In this document: piece after piece, positions 5,756 to 14,722 of the stretch | Layout of the letters: each line of letters begins with the position of its first letter | How positions within the stretch are numbered: position 1 is the first letter of the stretch | Assembly: GCA_014762585.1 (NCBI GenBank) | Contig: JABURN010000232.1 | Location: 1-22,741 of the forward strand | Direction: 5' to 3' | Origin: Methylophaga sp. | GTDB taxonomy: Bacteria > Pseudomonadota > Gammaproteobacteria > Nitrosococcales > Methylophagaceae | Length of the DNA stretch: 22,741 bases | Made by a program: the position numbers and the translations under genes | The notes under the pieces: model-generated | Told to the model about the DNA's origin: nothing | What the model saw: only the letters and a program-made list of their open reading frames with translations | The model's database searches: none

Positions 5756-8664
5756 CCAGTCGAATTGCAAAGAAAAGAGGCGAGTGGATCAACCGCGACA
5801 AGCCCCTGACGTTTGAATACGAAGGTCAGCAGGTACAGGGTTATGAAGGCGACACCATCAGCAGTGCGCTTTGGGCCAACGGTATCCGCGTTCTGGGTCG
5901 CAGCTTTAAATATCACCGTGCCCGCGGATTGCTGAGTTTTGCCAATCATGATGTCAATGCGCTGATGACAGACGGTGAGGATACCAATATCCGTGCCGAC
6001 GTCTGGCCTGTCAGTCATGATATGAAGCTGAAAGCGGTGAATACCGATGGCGGTGTTATCAAGGACAAGAACAAATATATCGATTACTTGTCACCATTCC
6101 TGCCAGTGGGCTTTTACTACAAAACGTTTTACAAGCCAAAGCGCATGTTCCCGTTCTGGGAAGACAAAATCCGTAAGGCAGCCGGTTTAGGTGAGGTCAA
6201 CTTTAACTACCCACGTCACATCCGCCCCAAACGCCATGCACACTGTGATGTGCTTGTGGTTGGTGCCGGTGCGGCCGGTCTGTCGGCTGCACTGACTGCG
6301 GCAGCGGAAGGGCTGAGTGTCATCCTGGTCGATGAAAACCGTCAGGCAGGCGGCAGTCTGAGCTATGACTATGCCGGTGATCAGACTTCTGCTGACACAT
6401 TGAATACGCTGCTGAGTGAAGTCGAAGCCAACAGCAATATCCGCCTGATTACCGATGCTTATGCCGGTGGTTATTACACTGACCACCTGGTGCCGATTGT
6501 CGAAAAAAGCGGCATCACCAAGGTACGTGCACAATCTGTGATCGTCGCGACCGGCGTATTCGAACAGCCCCCCGTGTTCCGCTACAACGATCTGCCAGGC
6601 GTGATGCTGGGCAGCGCTGCTCAACGGCTGGTGCATCGTTATGCGGTCAAGCCATTTGAAAAAGGCGTGGTTGTGACAGCCAATGATCATGGCTACCGCA
6701 CGGCACTGGATCTGGCCTCGGTCGGTGTTGAAGTCGTTGCCGTCATTGATATGCGCATCAGTGGTGCCGGTCAGGAGTTGACTCAAAAGGTCAAAGACAG
6801 TGGCATCAGCGTGCATAAAGGCAGCTGCATTTATGAAGCCGTGCCCACTGGTGACAAGCTGGGCGTGAAAGAGGTGGTGGTCTGTCCTTATAACGAAAAC
6901 ACCGCTGAAGCTGATACCAGCCGCAGTGTCCGCCTGAGTTGTGATGGCGTTGCCATGAGTGCCGGCTGGGCACCGGCTGCCGCGCTGCTGTACCAGGCCG
7001 GTACCAAAATGGGCTACGACTACGATGTCGAACAGTTCGTCCCGGCCCAGCTGCCTGAAGGCGTATTTGCTGCCGGTAAGGTCAACGGCGTGTTTGATTT
7101 GAAATCACGTCAGCAGGATGGCCGCCGTGCTGCGACGGAAGCCGCTAATTACCTGGGTAAAGTGGTCCAGCTGGAGAGCTTTAAAGCCGCATCGGTCAAC
7201 CGTCCCAGCCATCCTTATCCCATCGTCAACCATTCTAAAGGCAAGAACTTTGTTGATTTTGACGAGGATATCCAGGTTAAGGACTTTATCAATGCCGCCA
7301 AAGAAGGTTTCGACAATATCGAATTGATGAAACGCTTTACCACGGTTGGCATGGGCCCTAGCCAGGGCAAGCATTCCAATATGAATGCCATCCGGATCCT
7401 GGCTCGTATCCGTCAGCTGCCGGTAGAAAAAATCGGCACTACGACTGCACGTCCATTCTTCCATCCGACCCCGATTGGTCACCTGGGTGGACGTGGTTTC
7501 CATCCTCACCGCTATACCGCCATGCACCAGTGGCATGTGGATCACGGCGGTGAAATGATGGAAGCCGGTGTCTGGATGCGTCCGGCCTATTATGCGCCGG
7601 CCGGTTCCGGCCTGACTGCCAGTGAAGCGGTACAGCAGGAAACGCTGGCGGTACGCGAGAGCGTGGGCATGATCGACGGCAGCACCCTAGGCAAAATCGA
7701 GGTCTTCGGCAGCGATGCCGGTGCCTTCCTGGAACGTTTTTACACCGGTAAGTTTGCCGATCAAAAAGTCGGTGGCAGTCGCATTGCCATGCTGCTCGAT
7801 GAAGCCGGTGTGGTCAGTGACGATGGTGTCGCGGTGAGAATGGCGGAAGACCAGTTTTATGTCTCCACCAACTCATCCAATGCTGCGACCGTTTACCGTG
7901 AAATGCAGCGTTACGTTCAGCTGTGGAAGATGCAGGTCACGCTGGTCAACCTGACCGGTGCAATGGCAGCGATGACTGTCGCAGGTCCCAAGTCCCGTGA
8001 TGTCGTGGCGGCGCTGACCGAGATTGATGTGTCTGAAGCAGGCATGGGGAAAGGCGCGTTCCGTACTGGAAAAGTGGCCGGTGTCGATGCCCGCGTGATG
8101 CGTGTCAGCTTTGTTGCCGATCTCGCCTTCGAAATCCATGTGCCCTACAGAGCCGGTCTGCATGTCTGGAAAGCACTGATGGAAGCCGGTAAATCGTCAG
8201 GCATACGCCCATTCGGAACCGATGCCCAGCGTCTGCTGCGTCTGGAGATGGGACATCACCTGGTGAGTCACGATACCGATGGTCTGACCAACCCGTTTGA
8301 AGCGCATTCTGAATCTCTGGTGGCGATGGATAAACCGTTCTTTATCGGTCAGCGCAGTCTGAAAATCCTGGAGAAAAAGCCGCTTAACAAGAAGCTGACC
8401 ACTTTTGTACTGGATCCGGGCTTCAACGGCGAGATGCCAAATGAGTGCAACCTGGTCATTGATAGTGCAAGCCGTATCGCTGGACGAGTCACCAGTATTT
8501 CCTACAGCGGCTATCTCGACCGTCACATCGGCTTTGCCTTTGTGCCGCCTGAACAGAGCCATGACGGCGCCCGCTTCCAGATCCGTACCGACTCAGGTGC
8601 GATGGTATCGGCGACCGCCTGCAATGCACCGTTTTTCCACCTTTTAGAGAGTAGAGGAGAGTAA
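5752..8664 (+). CDS. mgdC: N-methylglutamate dehydrogenase subunit C (SoxA/alpha-like)
   Basis: The large alpha subunit, 970 aa, the usual length. In order: an N-terminal ferredoxin-fold segment at 10-100 (FEYEGQQVQGYEGDTISSAL, RSFKYHRARGL), an FAD/NAD-binding core with VVGAGAAGLSAALTAA at 169-184, a KRFTTVGMGPSQGKHSN linker, and a C-terminal GcvT-like tetrahydrofolate-binding domain from about 600 to 970 (RLEMGHHLVSHDTDGLTNPF, FIGQ). The folate domain captures the one-carbon unit as 5,10-methylene-tetrahydrofolate (family knowledge). It overlaps mgdB by four bases. mgdD starts two bases after its stop. Confidence 0.9.
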   Translation: MTSRIAKKRGEWINRDKPLTFEYEGQQVQGYEGDTISSALWANGIRVLGRSFKYHRARGLLSFANHDVNALMTDGEDTNIRADVWPVSHDMKLKAVNTDGGVIKDKNKYIDYLSPFLPVGFYYKTFYKPKRMFPFWEDKIRKAAGLGEVNFNYPRHIRPKRHAHCDVLVVGAGAAGLSAALTAAAEGLSVILVDENRQAGGSLSYDYAGDQTSADTLNTLLSEVEANSNIRLITDAYAGGYYTDHLVPIVEKSGITKVRAQSVIVATGVFEQPPVFRYNDLPGVMLGSAAQRLVHRYAVKPFEKGVVVTANDHGYRTALDLASVGVEVVAVIDMRISGAGQELTQKVKDSGISVHKGSCIYEAVPTGDKLGVKEVVVCPYNENTAEADTSRSVRLSCDGVAMSAGWAPAAALLYQAGTKMGYDYDVEQFVPAQLPEGVFAAGKVNGVFDLKSRQQDGRRAATEAANYLGKVVQLESFKAASVNRPSHPYPIVNHSKGKNFVDFDEDIQVKDFINAAKEGFDNIELMKRFTTVGMGPSQGKHSNMNAIRILARIRQLPVEKIGTTTARPFFHPTPIGHLGGRGFHPHRYTAMHQWHVDHGGEMMEAGVWMRPAYYAPAGSGLTASEAVQQETLAVRESVGMIDGSTLGKIEVFGSDAGAFLERFYTGKFADQKVGGSRIAMLLDEAGVVSDDGVAVRMAEDQFYVSTNSSNAATVYREMQRYVQLWKMQVTLVNLTGAMAAMTVAGPKSRDVVAALTEIDVSEAGMGKGAFRTGKVAGVDARVMRVSFVADLAFEIHVPYRAGLHVWKALMEAGKSSGIRPFGTDAQRLLRLEMGHHLVSHDTDGLTNPFEAHSESLVAMDKPFFIGQRSLKILEKKPLNKKLTTFVLDPGFNGEMPNECNLVIDSASRIAGRVTSISYSGYLDRHIGFAFVPPEQSHDGARFQIRTDSGAMVSATACNAPFFHLLESRGE

Positions 8665-8666
8665 TC

Positions 8667-9335
8667 ATGCAAGACGCCGTATTAATGAGTCCGGTGGCCT
8701 TTGCTCACGCATTAAGGAAGCCGGTCAGCGGGGAAGTCAATGGCATGGAGACTGCATTGAGCTTTGATGCAGCCGATGTGGAAGCCTCACGCAGCAAGAC
8801 CTTGAGTATCTGCGATGTCAGCAATCTCAACCGTTTTGGTGTGAAAGGACCACAGGCTGCCAACTGGTTGCAGACAGCGGGAATCAAGCTGCCTGAAACC
8901 ACTAACAGCTGGACGCCACAGGACAACGGCAGTCTGGTGATGCGTTTGGGTAATACCGAGTTTCTGCTGGAAGACCGGCCGGAAAACGACCTTGCCCGGA
9001 TGCTCAACGACACCGCCGTGAATGAGGGCGGTGTGCATAAAGTGATGCGCAATGACGCGGCATTTATTGTCAGCGGTGAGCTGACCCCAGCCCTGTTTTC
9101 TGAAGTGTGTGCCATCGATCTGGACGGCGCGACCCTGGCAGAAAATCGTCTGGTCATGACTGTCATCGCCGGTGTATCAGCAACGCTGCTGAAGCAGACG
9201 CTCAACGGCCAATCTGTTTATCGCATCTGGTGTGACGGAACCTTCGGACCTTATTTGTGGAAAACCCTGCTCAGCATTATCGAAGAGCAGGGCGGCGGCC
9301 CGGTCGGTTTCAATTTTTATTACTCGCTTACTTAA
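8667..9335 (+). CDS. mgdD: N-methylglutamate dehydrogenase subunit D (SoxG/gamma-like)
   Basis: The gamma subunit, 222 aa, of the heterotetramer, related to the GcvT fold but without catalysis of its own. Recognisable segments are [21 protein letters not shown] (residues about 46-66), [12 protein letters not shown], and the C-terminal [18 protein letters not shown]. The start ATG 8667 follows GAGGAGAG. It is positioned after alpha, as in soxBDAG operons. I recognise it mainly by place, length and these weakly conserved segments. Confidence 0.83.
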   Translation: MQDAVLMSPVAFAHALRKPVSGEVNGMETALSFDAADVEASRSKTLSICDVSNLNRFGVKGPQAANWLQTAGIKLPETTNSWTPQDNGSLVMRLGNTEFLLEDRPENDLARMLNDTAVNEGGVHKVMRNDAAFIVSGELTPALFSEVCAIDLDGATLAENRLVMTVIAGVSATLLKQTLNGQSVYRIWCDGTFGPYLWKTLLSIIEEQGGGPVGFNFYYSLT

Positions 9336-9373
9336 TCACCAACGCTGTTTTTATAAACAGAAGGAAAGAGATC

Positions 9374-10744
9374 ATGAAATACGAACACAACGACACACTT
9401 CTGGAGTCAGCCCAAATCGCGCAGGCCAAGAAGTTTCTGAAAGACAATGATGTTAAATACGTCTTGGCTCAGTTTGTCGATATTCACGGTGTCGCCAAGG
9501 TTAAATCTGTCCCTGCTTCACACCTGGAAGACATTACCACCAATGGTGCCGGCTTCGCCGGGGGCGCTATCTGGGGCATGGGCATTGCGCCTAATGGTCC
9601 CGATTATATGGCGGTGGGTGATTTAAGTACCCTCAGTCTGCTGCCCTGGCAGCCAGGCTATGCCCGCATCATCTGCGACGGTCATGTCAATGGTAAACCT
9701 TACGGTCATGACAGCCGCGTGGTCCTGAAAAACCAGATCAAGCGCCTGGAAGAAAAAGGCTGGATTCTCTACACCGGTCTGGAACCTGAATTCTCTCTGC
9801 TCAAGAAAGATCCGGTCACCGGCAAGATTGAGCCATGGGAAGAAACCGATACCCTGCAAAAACCCTGCTACGACTACAAAGGTATCAAGCGCCAGGGTGA
9901 GTACCTCGAAAAAATGACCGAAGCGCTGATGAAAGTCGGTCTCGATATCTATCAGATCGACCACGAGGATGCGAATGGTCAGTTTGAAATCAACTACACC
10001 TACGCTGATGCCCTCAAGAGCGCCGATGACTACATTATGTTCAAGATGGGCGCCAGCGAAATCGCCAATGAGATGGGCATGATCTGCTCATTCATGTCGA
10101 AACCGTTCAGTAACCGTCCCGGCAATGGCATGCACATGCATATGTCGATTGGTGATGGTGAGAAGAGTCTGTTCCATGATGACAGTGACCCCAATGGTCT
10201 TGGCCTGTCGAAAATGGCCTATCACTTTATGGCTGGCATCCTGGAGCATGCTCCTGCACTGACTGCGATAGCAGCGCCTACCGTTAACTCATACAAACGT
10301 CTGGTCGTCGGCCGCTCCCTGTCAGGTGCGACCTGGGCACCAGCCTATATTTCTTACGGTAATAACAACCGTTCGACCATGGTGCGTATCCCATACGGAC
10401 GCATCGAACTGCGGCTGCCGGATGGCACCTGCAACCCTTATCTGACTGCAGCAGCAGCCATTGCTGCCGGTCTGGACGGCGTGGAACGCCAATTGGATCC
10501 AGGCAAAGGTCACGACTCAAACCTCTACGACATGACACCGGCCGAACTGGAACAAAACGGTATCGGCATCCTGCCGCAAAACCTCCATGAGGCCTTGCTG
10601 GCACTGGAGAAGGACGAGGTCGTGAAAGGTGCTTTGGGTGAAGGACTGGCCAAGGAATTCCTGGAACTGAAACACATGGAATGGGTGGAGTACATGCGTC
10701 ATGTCTCCGATTGGGAAATCAACCGTTACGTTGAGTTTTATTAA
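9374..10744 (+). CDS. gmaS: Gamma-glutamylmethylamide synthetase
   Basis: Glutamine synthetase-family ligase, 456 aa, that joins monomethylamine to glutamate using ATP to form gamma-glutamylmethylamide, the entry step of the NMG pathway. The GS fold shows GLEPEFSLL at 135-143 (metal Glu residues), [15 protein letters not shown] at 194-208, NGMHMHMS at 251-258, [11 protein letters not shown] at 330-340 and [15 protein letters not shown] at 343-357. The Asp50-type N-terminal part is atypical for housekeeping GlnA, as expected for GmaS. The open frame extends upstream to 9257 inside mgdD, but ATG 9374 with AAGGAAAGAG before it is the proper start. It sits between the dehydrogenase and synthase genes. 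Confidence 0.9.
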   Translation: MKYEHNDTLLESAQIAQAKKFLKDNDVKYVLAQFVDIHGVAKVKSVPASHLEDITTNGAGFAGGAIWGMGIAPNGPDYMAVGDLSTLSLLPWQPGYARIICDGHVNGKPYGHDSRVVLKNQIKRLEEKGWILYTGLEPEFSLLKKDPVTGKIEPWEETDTLQKPCYDYKGIKRQGEYLEKMTEALMKVGLDIYQIDHEDANGQFEINYTYADALKSADDYIMFKMGASEIANEMGMICSFMSKPFSNRPGNGMHMHMSIGDGEKSLFHDDSDPNGLGLSKMAYHFMAGILEHAPALTAIAAPTVNSYKRLVVGRSLSGATWAPAYISYGNNNRSTMVRIPYGRIELRLPDGTCNPYLTAAAAIAAGLDGVERQLDPGKGHDSNLYDMTPAELEQNGIGILPQNLHEALLALEKDEVVKGALGEGLAKEFLELKHMEWVEYMRHVSDWEINRYVEFY

Positions 10745-10749
10745 TACTC

Positions 10750-10768
10750 CGCCTGAGAGGCGTTTTTT
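10750..10768 (+). terminator. Weak intrinsic terminator or attenuator between gmaS and mgsA
   Basis: CGCCT-gag-AGGCG (5-bp stem, 3-base loop) followed directly by six T. It lies inside the operon, five bases after the gmaS stop. Its short stem suggests partial termination, which would make mgsABC less abundant than gmaS and mgdABCD (inference). Confidence 0.5.
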
Positions 10769-10780
10769 AGGAGAAATCTT

Positions 10781-11683
10781 ATGTGTGGAATCGTTGGTCT
10801 TTATCTGAAAAACGATAAATACGAGAGCGAAATTGGCAAACTGTTCGCCCCGATGCTGATTGCGATGACCGAACGTGGTCCTGACAGTGCCGGTTTTGCG
10901 GTCTATGGCGATGCCGTAGAAGACGGCATCAAACTGACCCTGCGTCATGAAGACGAAAACTACGACTGGGCAGCCCTGGCGAAAGACATCGAAACGGCGC
11001 TGGATACCAAAGTGAACTGGTTCCAGAACAGTAAAGTTGCCGTGTTCAAAGTCGGCGTCGATGCTGAAAAAGTCGAGGACTATCTGGAACAGAATCATGA
11101 CGATGTTCTGGTCATGAGTTCAGGTAAATCGATTGAAATTCTGAAAGAAGTCGGTCTGCCGGAACGTATCGTTGATATGTTCAAACTGGGCGATATGAAA
11201 GGCAGCCACATCATTGGCCACACCCGTATGGCGACGGAATCTGCTGTCACCATGGCAGGCAGCCATCCTTTCTCAACCGGTCTGGATCTGTGCCTGGTAC
11301 ACAACGGCTCTTTTTCCAACCACAACCGCCTGCGTAAAGAGCTGCAACGCGAAGGGATTGAATTCGATACCGAAAACGATACCGAAGTCGCAGCAGGTTA
11401 CCTGACTTACCGTCTGCAGCAGGGTGACTCTCTGAATGAAGCACTCGAGAACGCGCTGAAAACGCTGGACGGTTTCTACACCTTAACCATTGGCACCAAA
11501 GACGGTTTTGCCGTGGTGCGTGACCCGATTGCCTGTAAACCGGCCGTCATTGCTGAAACCGACGATTACGTGGCAATGGCATCCGAATACCAGGCTTTGA
11601 CAACTCTGCCGGGTATCGAAGACGCCAAGGTCTGGGAACCGGAACCTGCACGTATCTACGTCTGGGAACGTAACGGTAACTGA
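10781..11683 (+). CDS. mgsA: N-methylglutamate synthase subunit A, class II amidotransferase
   Basis: A class II glutamine amidotransferase (Ntn hydrolase) of 300 aa, corresponding to the N-terminal domain of glutamate synthase. The nucleophile is Cys2 (MCGIVGLYL). Other motifs are ERGPDSAGFAVY at 31-42, GHTRMATESA at 146-155, LVHNGSFSNH at 172-181 and NDTEVAAGYL. In this pathway it is expected to act on gamma-glutamylmethylamide, freeing methylamine for transfer to the MgsC site (inference from the glutamate synthase mechanism). TTAGGAGAA gives a good ribosome site before ATG. Confidence 0.88.
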   Translation: MCGIVGLYLKNDKYESEIGKLFAPMLIAMTERGPDSAGFAVYGDAVEDGIKLTLRHEDENYDWAALAKDIETALDTKVNWFQNSKVAVFKVGVDAEKVEDYLEQNHDDVLVMSSGKSIEILKEVGLPERIVDMFKLGDMKGSHIIGHTRMATESAVTMAGSHPFSTGLDLCLVHNGSFSNHNRLRKELQREGIEFDTENDTEVAAGYLTYRLQQGDSLNEALENALKTLDGFYTLTIGTKDGFAVVRDPIACKPAVIAETDDYVAMASEYQALTTLPGIEDAKVWEPEPARIYVWERNGN

Positions 11684-11706
11684 GATTAGGTGATTAGGAG
11701 AAGATA

Positions 11707-12447
11707 ATGAGTACAAACAACTTAGCAGAACAAACCTCTGCATTCGAAACCATCAACGGTGTAGGTACGGTTGACCTGTCAGTTCAGACGGTGCGTGACC
11801 TGAACCAGGCACTGCACGATCAGCATGATGACATGACCATCGAAAAATGGGATGTGCTGAACCCGAAAGGCCATCACAACCTGGCGGTCGGTGTTAATCA
11901 GAAACTGAAAATCGATATCCACGGTCCAGCCGGTTACTACTGTGCCGGCATGAATCAGGAAGCCGAAATCACGATTCACGGCCACACCGGTCAGGGCGTG
12001 GCGGAAAACATGATGTCAGGCCTGGTACGTGTTAAAGGCAATGCCTCATCGGCAGCCGGTGCTACCGCGCACGGTGGTCTGCTGGTGATTGAAGGTGACG
12101 CCGGTTCACGTTGCGGTATTTCCATGAAAGGTGTCGACATCCTCGTCAAAGGCAGCGTCGGTCACATGAGCTGCTTTATGGGGCAGGCCGGTGTACTGGC
12201 CGTTTGTGGTGACGCCGGTGAAGCGCTGGGTGACTCGCTCTATGAAGCACACATCTATGTCAAAGGCAGTGTGAAATCCCTGGGTGCGGACTGCATTGAA
12301 AAAGAAATGCGTGCCGAACACATCGAAGAACTGACCGAGCTGTTTGAACGTGCCGGTGTGACCGATCAGGACCCGAGAGATTTCAAACGCTACGGCTCTG
12401 CCAGACAGCTTTACAACTTCAAAGTTGATAACGCTGGTGCTTATTAA
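11707..12447 (+). CDS. mgsB: N-methylglutamate synthase subunit B, GXGXG domain
   Basis: A 246-aa protein equal to the C-terminal right-handed beta-helix (GXGXG) domain of glutamate synthase. It shows repeated glycine turns: GPAGYYCAGMNQ, GHTGQGVAENMMSG, GNASSAAGATAHGG, GDAGSRCGISMKG, GSVGHMSCFMGQAG and GDAGEALGDS. It is a structural subunit that packs the amidotransferase against the FMN synthase domain; no catalytic residues are expected. It starts 23 bases after mgsA, with a TTAGGAGAAG ribosome site. Confidence 0.87.
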   Translation: MSTNNLAEQTSAFETINGVGTVDLSVQTVRDLNQALHDQHDDMTIEKWDVLNPKGHHNLAVGVNQKLKIDIHGPAGYYCAGMNQEAEITIHGHTGQGVAENMMSGLVRVKGNASSAAGATAHGGLLVIEGDAGSRCGISMKGVDILVKGSVGHMSCFMGQAGVLAVCGDAGEALGDSLYEAHIYVKGSVKSLGADCIEKEMRAEHIEELTELFERAGVTDQDPRDFKRYGSARQLYNFKVDNAGAY

Positions 12448-12472
12448 TTGCTGATATTGCGAGGAAATAGAA

Positions 12473-13807
12473 ATGACTGAAAAGAGAAAATACATGACCG
12501 TACCGCGCGAGTCAGCGACATTCGACCGTTTGACGATGGCTGAAATCCGTCGCGCTGCCGATACCGGTATTTATGATATCCGCGGTGCTGGTGCCAAGCG
12601 CAAGCTGCCACACTTCGACGACCTGTTGTTCCTGGGTGCGAGTATGTCGCGTTACCCGCTGGAAGGTTATCGTGAAAAATGCAACACCTCGGTGACGCTG
12701 GGTAACCGTTTTGCCAAGAAACCGATTGAGCTGGAAATCCCGATTACGATTGCCGGTATGAGCTTTGGTGCTTTGTCTGCCTATGCCAAAGAAGCGCTGG
12801 GCCGTGGCGCCTCAGCAGTCGGTACCTCCACCACTACCGGTGACGGTGGTATGACGCCGGAAGAGCGCGGTCAGTCCACCAAACTGGTCTATCAGTATCT
12901 GCCATCACGCTACGGCATGAACCCGGATGATCTGCGTAAAGCCGATGCCATCGAAGTGGTACTGGGTCAGGGTGCGAAACCGGGTGGTGGCGGTATGCTG
13001 CTGGGTCAGAAAATCACCGATCGTGTGGCCAAGATGCGTACCCTGCCAAAAGGCGTGGATCAGCGTTCTGCCTGTCGTCATCCAGACTGGACCGGTCCAG
13101 ACGATCTGGAAATCAAGATCAAGGAACTGCGTGAAATCACCGACTGGCAGGTGCCGATTTATATCAAAGTCGGTGCCACCCGCACTTACTACGATGTGAA
13201 GCTGGCGGTCAAAGCGGGTGCTGACGTTATCGTCGTCGACGGTATGCAGGGCGGCACCGCAGCCACCCAGGACGTGTTTATCGAACACGTCGGTATTCCG
13301 ACCATGGCAGCCATTCCCCAAGCCGTACAGGCACTGCAGGAAATGGGCATGCACCGCAAGGTTCAGCTGATTGTTTCCGGTGGTATCCGTAACGGTGCCG
13401 ACGTAGCCAAGTGTATGGCACTGGGTGCTGACGCGGTTGCTATCGGTACTGCGGCGATGGTCGCGCTGGGTGATAACGATCCGAAGTGGGAAGAAGAGTA
13501 CCAGAAACTGGGCTCCACAGCGGGTTCTTACGATGACTGGCATGAAGGTCGTGACCCTGCCGGTATTTCTACCCAGGATCCAGAGCTGATGAAGCGCTTT
13601 GATCCGGTTGAAGGTGGCCGTCGTCTGGCAAACTACCTGCGTGTTTTAACCCTGGAAGCGCAAACCCTGGCCCGTGCCTGCGGTAAGAATGACCTGCGTA
13701 ACCTGGAACCGGAAGATCTGGTTGCCCTGACTGTTGAATCTGCTGCTATGGCCCGTGTACCACTGGCCGGCACCAGCTGGATTCCGGGTCAGCAACAGAC
13801 CTTCTAA
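12473..13807 (+). CDS. mgsC: N-methylglutamate synthase subunit C, FMN-binding synthase domain
   Basis: Glutamate synthase central-domain TIM barrel, 444 aa, the flavin-dependent site where methylamine and 2-oxoglutarate would give N-methylglutamate (inferred mechanism). Visible motifs are IAGMSFGALS at 93-102, GTSTTTGDGGM at 117-127, GQGAKPGGGGMLLGQKI at 165-181, IKVGA, VVDGMQGGTAATQ at 254-266, VSGGIRNGADVAKCMALGAD at 301-320 and GTAAM. The glutamate synthase CX5CX4C cluster motif before the STQDPEL segment is absent: residues 330-366 contain no Cys. The start ATG follows GAGGAAATAGAA. Last gene of the NMG operon, followed by a terminator. Confidence 0.9.
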   Translation: MTEKRKYMTVPRESATFDRLTMAEIRRAADTGIYDIRGAGAKRKLPHFDDLLFLGASMSRYPLEGYREKCNTSVTLGNRFAKKPIELEIPITIAGMSFGALSAYAKEALGRGASAVGTSTTTGDGGMTPEERGQSTKLVYQYLPSRYGMNPDDLRKADAIEVVLGQGAKPGGGGMLLGQKITDRVAKMRTLPKGVDQRSACRHPDWTGPDDLEIKIKELREITDWQVPIYIKVGATRTYYDVKLAVKAGADVIVVDGMQGGTAATQDVFIEHVGIPTMAAIPQAVQALQEMGMHRKVQLIVSGGIRNGADVAKCMALGADAVAIGTAAMVALGDNDPKWEEEYQKLGSTAGSYDDWHEGRDPAGISTQDPELMKRFDPVEGGRRLANYLRVLTLEAQTLARACGKNDLRNLEPEDLVALTVESAAMARVPLAGTSWIPGQQQTF

Positions 13808-13832
13808 GCCCCGTTTTTAACGAGCGATCGAA

Positions 13833-13925
13833 ATAAGGGCCGGTACTGCAAAGAATGAATCACTTGTGATCCTTACCCCGTCATCTAGTGTTGATTTCAG
13901 CGTGGTATCGGCCCTTATCTTTTTT
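13833..13925 (+). terminator. Long-loop intrinsic terminator after mgsC
   Basis: A 17-bp stem (13833-13849 with 13902-13918, three G-U pairs, core ATAAGGGCCG / CGGCCCTTAT), a 52-base loop and a T-tract (13920-13925). The loop contains ATCACTTGTGAT, which can form a small inner hairpin. It closes the NMG operon. Confidence 0.75.
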
Positions 13926-13993
13926 GCATTTTTTACCCTGAGGAGGAATACGTGTAGTTCAACGAGTTTTAAACAAGAGAGAGGAAAAAAACC

Positions 13994-14299
13994 ATGAATA
14001 ATAACTTAAAAAAACGCATACAAAACATGTATGTACGGGACTGTATCATGGCCTGGTCGGACATTGTTCTGATCTGGCTGGCTGTGGGCTTCGTCCTCAT
14101 TAGTATCTTAAACATCGTCGATGATCCCATTATCGAATGGGTTCTCATTATTTCCAGTGGTTTTCTGGTGCTTTTTAACACCGCTTCTGTCGGGTCGATG
14201 ACACGCCATTACGCGGAAGATAAGGCTTTTATCTATGGCCTTGATATCAAGCACCTGGATGAAAACCGGGCAGCCAAAAAAGATGCAAAAGTCAATTAA
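13994..14299 (+). CDS. Small two-span membrane protein, first of a transporter operon
   Basis: Unrecognised 101-aa protein. Two hydrophobic stretches (about 22-42 and 47-66) suggest two membrane spans, with a basic N terminus (NNNLKKRIQN) and a charged C-terminal tail ending KKDAKVN. GAGAGAGGAAAA precedes the ATG. It lies 12 bases before the next gene, in an operon of three small membrane proteins, an APC permease and a universal stress protein. It may be an accessory subunit of the permease (inference from context only). Confidence 0.75.
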   Translation: MNNNLKKRIQNMYVRDCIMAWSDIVLIWLAVGFVLISILNIVDDPIIEWVLIISSGFLVLFNTASVGSMTRHYAEDKAFIYGLDIKHLDENRAAKKDAKVN

Positions 14300-14311
14300 T
14301 GAGGAAATCCC

Positions 14312-14722
14312 ATGTCCAACTATATACCCAAGATCCAGGCTAAACGGGGTCAGTTGTTTGACAGCCTGTTTGTCCTGGTTCTAGTTTACGTCAGTCTTTA
14401 TATCCCCCTGTTTCTGGAGTCTGACGTCAAGTCAGTCGAAGAAACAACCCAAGTCCAGTCCCATTCCTGGGAATCCCTGGGCGTCTCCGTCGTTGAACAA
14501 GAGCAGTGGCAAAAGCTGGGGCATGACCCGGCATCGGCTGCTGAGATCATCAACAACAAGTTTGATTACACCATTGATCCGGTGATGCTCGCCATCACGG
14601 CACTAGTCATCATCGGCTATTTCTTTTTTGTGCTTCGTGTTTCCAACAAACAATACCGCGAAGTGATTAATGAGAAGTTCAATGGCACTAACCAACAATC
14701 CGGGACGGAGGCAAGACAATGA
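14312..14722 (+). CDS. Small two-span membrane protein with a central loop
   Basis: Unrecognised 136-aa protein. Hydrophobic spans lie at about 15-35 (LFVLVLVYVSLYIPLFL) and 92-111 (VMLAITALVIIGYFFFVLRV). They flank a polar loop of about 55 residues (SHSWESLGVS, WQKLGHDPASAAEIINNKF) that may face the periplasm. Ribosome site GAGGAAATCCC precedes ATG. The stop overlaps the next start as ATGA. The context suggests a partner of the downstream permease. Confidence 0.75.
   Translation: MSNYIPKIQAKRGQLFDSLFVLVLVYVSLYIPLFLESDVKSVEETTQVQSHSWESLGVSVVEQEQWQKLGHDPASAAEIINNKFDYTIDPVMLAITALVIIGYFFFVLRVSNKQYREVINEKFNGTNQQSGTEARQ

Noticed and set aside
4537..8562. Long minus-strand open frames opposite mgdA and mgdC (for example 4537-5070, 6187-6816, 7105-7545)
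   Set aside because: They are antisense shadows of strongly coding plus-strand genes, with His/Cys-rich low-complexity translations and no ribosome sites or family motifs.
4237..9335. Heterotetrameric sarcosine oxidase (soxBDAG)
   Set aside because: The subunits and order fit the sox family, but no glyA, purU or other sarcosine genes are present. Direct linkage to gmaS and mgsABC, plus the altered delta subunit, favours N-methylglutamate dehydrogenase.
9257..9373. N-terminal extension of gmaS into mgdD
   Set aside because: The frame is open there, but it overlaps the mgdD end and lacks a ribosome site. ATG 9374 has a good one and gives the family length.
9374..10744. Housekeeping glutamine synthetase glnA
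   Set aside because: It is a GS-family ligase, but its placement between mgd and mgs genes and the divergent N-terminal region point to gamma-glutamylmethylamide synthetase.
10781..13807. Housekeeping glutamate synthase gltB split by frameshifts
   Set aside because: Each part has its own ribosome site and start, the domain order (amidotransferase, GXGXG, FMN domain) differs from GltB, and the lengths match the known three-subunit N-methylglutamate synthase.
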